DNA from: Gammaproteobacteria bacterium UBA2810
GTDB taxonomy: Bacteria > Pseudomonadota > Gammaproteobacteria > Enterobacterales > Succinivibrionaceae
DNA: 8,262 bases
Assembly: GCA_002351705.1 (NCBI GenBank)
Contig: DEHC01000019.1
Coordinates: 1 to 8,262, forward strand
Reading direction: 5' to 3'
Shown here: in pieces, positions 5,949 to 8,262 of the stretch
How the letters are laid out: each line of letters opens with the position of its first letter
Position numbering within the stretch: position 1 is the first letter of the stretch
The notes under the pieces: model-generated
Databases searched by the model: none
Told to the model about the DNA's origin: nothing
The model's input: the letters and a program-made list of their open reading frames with translations, nothing else
Program-made: the position numbers and the translations under genes

Positions 5949-6572
5949 ATGAAACCAGCAAGGATTGCAGGCGTTTTCACAGTCATCGCCGCAGCGGCTC
6001 TTCCTGTTCTGCTGCCGTCAGCAGCTCTCGCGGATCCGGCAGGAGATCTGAGAAAGGAGATTGCCGCCGTAAAGAGCTTCTGCGCGCCGTTCACCCAGAA
6101 AGTGACCGGGCTCAAGGGCGAGACCGTCCAGGAAGGCTCGGGCTCGGTCTGCGTCCTGAAGGAGAAGTCATCCTTCAGGGTGGAGACCAAGACGCCGGAC
6201 GAGAACCTCGTCGTCTCGGACGGGAAGAGCGTCTGGTCATATGATCCCTTCATGCAGCAGGTCACCATCGCCTCGTTTTCCGAAATAGCAGGCAGCTCGC
6301 CGCTCGGCCTCATCGCCTCTGACTCCCCGGAGGTCTGGGGCAAATACAAGGTGAAGCATGTGGCAGGCGGCTATGAGCTTTCAGGCGCAGAGGGAGGCGA
6401 CAGCTTCGTGCTCACGGTGGGCGGCGGCAGCATCTCTGGCTTTGAGATCGTAAGCCGCGACGGGCGGAAAAACAGCTATAAGCTCGGCTCCGCAGGGCCG
6501 GTGGCTGCGGGCACCGGGTTCAGCTTTGAGATTCCGAAGGGAACTGAAGTCGACGACCGGCGCAGCAGATGA
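5949..6572 (+). CDS. lolA: Outer-membrane lipoprotein carrier protein LolA
   Basis: LolA takes lipoproteins from the LolCDE transporter at the inner membrane and carries them through the periplasm to the outer-membrane acceptor LolB. The 207-residue precursor has a signal peptide with two basic residues and a hydrophobic core, cut after Ala-Leu-Ala at residue 28. The mature part aligns to E. coli LolA along its length: PFTQKVTG (47-54), TVQEGSGS (59-66), TKTPDENLVVSDGKS (80-94), then SYDPFMQQ (97-104) and a VDD ending (201-203). GGAGGG (5937-5942) is a good ribosome site six bases before the ATG. Oddities are two cysteines (C45, C68) at positions that are His and Trp in E. coli, and loss of the arginine matching E. 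coli Arg43, where Lys71 or Glu72 stands. The stop overlaps the rarA start. Confidence 0.93.
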   Translation: MKPARIAGVFTVIAAAALPVLLPSAALADPAGDLRKEIAAVKSFCAPFTQKVTGLKGETVQEGSGSVCVLKEKSSFRVETKTPDENLVVSDGKSVWSYDPFMQQVTIASFSEIAGSSPLGLIASDSPEVWGKYKVKHVAGGYELSGAEGGDSFVLTVGGGSISGFEIVSRDGRKNSYKLGSAGPVAAGTGFSFEIPKGTEVDDRRSR

Positions 6573-7993
6573 CGGGCGATCTCTTTTCATCAGGGACGAA
6601 GTTCTCTGACGAGGCGGAGCATGAGGGCTCGGAGGAGAAGAGCCTCTATGAGCCGCTTGCCTCGCGCATGAGGCCGAAGAGCCTTTCCGAGTACATCGGG
6701 CAGGAGCACCTCACGGGAGAGGGCATGCCGCTCCGGCGCATGGCGGAGAGCGGCCATGTCTCATCGATGATCCTCTGGGGACCTCCCGGAACGGGCAAGA
6801 CCACCCTCGCAAAAATCCTCACGAACAGGGTCAATGCCAAGTCCATCGTCATCTCCGCCGTCACCGCAGGCATTGCCGACATCAGGGAGGCGGCGAAGGA
6901 GGCCGAGTTCAACCGCGACCGCGGGCGCTCCACCGTGCTCTTCGTCGATGAGGTCCACCGCTTCAACAAGACGCAGCAGGACGCCTTCCTCCCGCTTATT
7001 GAGAACGGCACGGTGATATTCATCGGGGCGACTACCGAGAACCCCTCGTTCGCGCTCAACAGCGCGCTCCTCTCCCGCTGCCGGGTGTTCGTCCTTAAGA
7101 GCCTCAGCGAGGAGAGCCTCCTGCGCCTCATCGGCCGCACGGTCACGTCCCCGGATGGGCTCCTTGCCGAGAACATCTCGTTTGAGGAGGGCGTCGACCG
7201 CTCCCTTGTCTCGTTCGCCGCGGGCGACGCGCGCCGCCTCCTCAACGCGCTCGAGATCCTCTCCTCCATGGTGATTGCCGATGAGAAGGGCCTGAAGGTC
7301 ATCACGAAGGCTATGCTTGCCGAGTTCGTCGGCGTCAGGGCGGCGAGGTTCGACAACGGCGGCGACCGGTACTACGATCTCATCTCAGCGTTCCACAAGT
7401 CGGTGAGGGGCTCGGATCCGGACGCAGCGCTCTACTGGTTCGCGAGGATCGTGACCGCGGGAGGCGATCCCCTCTACGTGGCAAGGAGGCTCATCGCGAT
7501 AGCCTCCGAGGATGTCGGCACGGCGGATCCGAACGGGCTCAGGATAGCGGCCGCGGCCTTTGACTGCTTCACGAAGGTCGGGCCGGAGGAAGGGCTCAGG
7601 GCCATCGCAGAGGCTGCCGTCTATCTTGCCACGGCACCGAAGAGCAACGCGGTGTACCGGGCCTGGAACGAGGCCCTGCGCCGGGCGAAGGAGGAGCGGG
7701 ACTACGACGTGCCCATCTATCTCAGGAACGCCCCGACGAAGCTCATGAAGGATCTCGGCTACAAGGAGACCTACCGCTACGCCCACGACGAGCCCGGGGC
7801 GTACGCGGCAGGCGAGTGCTATTTCCCCGAGGAGATGAGGGGCACCAGGTTCTATGAGCCGAGCGACCGGGGCTTCGAGAAGAAAATCAGCGCGAAGCTT
7901 GAGTATCTGAGGGAGCGCGACCGCCTCTCGCCCGTAAGGCGCGAGAACGGCGTCCTGGTGCCGAATAATGAAGGCGGCGCAGGGGAAGGGTGA
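6569..7993 (+). CDS. rarA: Replication-associated recombination protein A (AAA+ ATPase RarA/MgsA)
   Basis: RarA is a tetrameric AAA+ ATPase related to clamp loaders and RuvB. It acts on DNA ends and gaps at stalled replication forks and is linked to SSB. The 474-residue protein (E. coli: 447) shows Walker A GPPGTGKT (71-78), Walker B LFVDEVHR (124-131), sensor 1 GATTENPS (153-160), the arginine-finger region SALLSRCR (165-172) and sensor 2 GDARRLLN (219-226). The C-terminal tetramerisation part carries KSVRGSDPDAALYWFARI (277-294) and NAPTKLMK (387-394). The extra length is mainly an acidic N-terminus and about 20 C-terminal residues. Asp-Leu-Phe at residues 4-6 loosely resembles a sliding-clamp-binding motif. 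The start overlaps the lolA stop (ATGA) and lacks a clear ribosome site, so translation is probably coupled. Confidence 0.95.
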   Translation: MTGDLFSSGTKFSDEAEHEGSEEKSLYEPLASRMRPKSLSEYIGQEHLTGEGMPLRRMAESGHVSSMILWGPPGTGKTTLAKILTNRVNAKSIVISAVTAGIADIREAAKEAEFNRDRGRSTVLFVDEVHRFNKTQQDAFLPLIENGTVIFIGATTENPSFALNSALLSRCRVFVLKSLSEESLLRLIGRTVTSPDGLLAENISFEEGVDRSLVSFAAGDARRLLNALEILSSMVIADEKGLKVITKAMLAEFVGVRAARFDNGGDRYYDLISAFHKSVRGSDPDAALYWFARIVTAGGDPLYVARRLIAIASEDVGTADPNGLRIAAAAFDCFTKVGPEEGLRAIAEAAVYLATAPKSNAVYRAWNEALRRAKEERDYDVPIYLRNAPTKLMKDLGYKETYRYAHDEPGAYAAGECYFPEEMRGTRFYEPSDRGFEKKISAKLEYLRERDRLSPVRRENGVLVPNNEGGAGEG

Positions 7994-7995
7994 CT

Positions 7996-8010
7996 GCTGC
8001 CTGAGGCAGC
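7996..8010 (+). terminator. Hairpin after rarA
   Basis: GCTGCC (7996-8001) and GGCAGC (8005-8010) form a 6-bp stem with a TGA loop, three bases after the rarA stop. No T-run follows directly; T-rich sequence starts only near 8026. An alternative stem, GAGGC (8003-8007) with GCCTC (8011-8015), would exclude the first one. It may be a weak or Rho-assisted terminator, or only an mRNA end structure. Confidence 0.35.
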
Positions 8011-8031
8011 GCCTCCTGATGTCTGATTTGA

Positions 8032-8061
8032 TTGTACTTTTTGCCTTAAACGTCTTAAGAT
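8032..8061 (+). promoter_or_regulatory. Possible promoter for the right-edge gene
   Basis: TTGTAC (8032-8037) and TAAGAT (8056-8061) are 18 bases apart, within sigma-70 limits, in the only AT-rich part of the 120-base gap after rarA. Transcription would start near 8068 and give a leader of about 45 bases. Both boxes are imperfect matches. Confidence 0.35.
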
Positions 8062-8113
8062 TGTCCGGAATTTCTGCGCGCATCGTGCCGGAAGACAAAA
8101 GTGGAGATATTTT

Positions 8114-8262
8114 ATGAGTTCAAGCATTTTCAGGATTCCGGCTGCCGCCGCAGCGGCAGTGTTCCTTCTTTCCGCATTCCAGCCTGTCTCCGCTGATATC
8201 TATACCGATGAGCACGTCATCGAGCAGACGAAAGAGGACATCGTGAAGCTCAAGAAGCTCCT
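8114..8262 (+). CDS. Exported protein, N-terminal fragment (cut by window end)
   Basis: Only the first 49 codons are visible, with no stop before the edge. The start ATG has GGAG at 8103-8106, seven bases upstream. The product begins with a short segment ending in Arg7. A hydrophobic Ala/Val/Phe/Leu core follows to about residue 22, then Val-Ser-Ala at 25-27, a good signal peptidase I site, so the mature protein would start at Asp28. The mature start is hydrophilic and Lys/Glu-rich (residues 37-48) and may be the beginning of a helix or coiled coil. I do not recognise the family. In E. coli serS would lie here. The gene seems to have its own promoter and probably does not belong to the lolA-rarA unit. 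Confidence 0.7.
   Translation, partial: MSSSIFRIPAAAAAAVFLLSAFQPVSADIYTDEHVIEQTKEDIVKLKKL

Noticed and set aside
6646..7356. 236-codon minus-strand ORF inside rarA
   Set aside because: It is antisense to conserved AAA+ motifs and contains no recognisable domain.
7983..7990. GGGAAGGG, an E. coli-type KOPS on the plus strand
   Set aside because: A KOPS in the opposite orientation lies at 3344-3351. One site per strand in 8 kb of GC-rich DNA is about the chance level, so no polarity can be inferred.
7385..8098. 237-codon minus-strand ORF over the rarA 3' end
   Set aside because: Most of it is antisense to conserved RarA C-terminal sequence; no ribosome site or family match was seen.

Overview
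The window looks like a gammaproteobacterial chromosome segment of high G+C. By my count, bases 5281-5340 are about 67% GC. The core is the trxB-ftsK-lolA-rarA neighbourhood known from Enterobacteria and relatives. Here trxB (minus strand) diverges from ftsK, lolA and rarA (plus strand). The E. coli order is trxB-lrp-ftsK-lolA-rarA-serS. In this window lrp is missing between trxB and ftsK, and the gene after rarA is a secreted protein instead of serS. The proteins resemble gammaproteobacterial homologues closely, but FtsK and LolA are diverged at positions that are normally conserved. A family such as Succinivibrionaceae (Aeromonadales) is conceivable; the sequence alone does not prove it.

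Left edge (1-538): a short AT-rich stretch (bases 61-120 are about 33% GC) carries a hairpin with a T-run, then an unrecognised 133-codon frame with a charged coiled-coil tail. That frame stays open to the window edge. A 17-codon mini-ORF overlaps its stop codon. The base composition differs sharply from the rest, so this stretch may be foreign or decaying DNA.

Middle left (539-2369): a GNAT acetyltransferase (+) converges with thioredoxin reductase trxB (-) across an inverted repeat that could terminate both. A 155-base region between trxB and ftsK holds the divergent promoters, including a perfect TATAAT box toward ftsK.

Centre and right (2370-7993): ftsK encodes the 1173-residue septal DNA translocase. 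It has four membrane segments, an unusual 11-residue-repeat coiled coil, a long Pro/Ala-rich linker, a RecA-like motor and a winged-helix gamma domain. A weak terminator separates it from lolA, the periplasmic lipoprotein carrier. lolA overlaps rarA, an AAA+ replication-recombination ATPase, by ATGA. Right edge (7994-8262): a hairpin, a possible promoter and the first 49 codons of an exported protein.

Most of the window is ordinary core genome. The most unusual signal is in FtsK. All three gamma-domain residues known to read KOPS in E. coli are replaced, and a near-invariant motor motif (TQRPS) reads TQSPR. I see no CRISPR array, insertion sequence, tRNA or rRNA.
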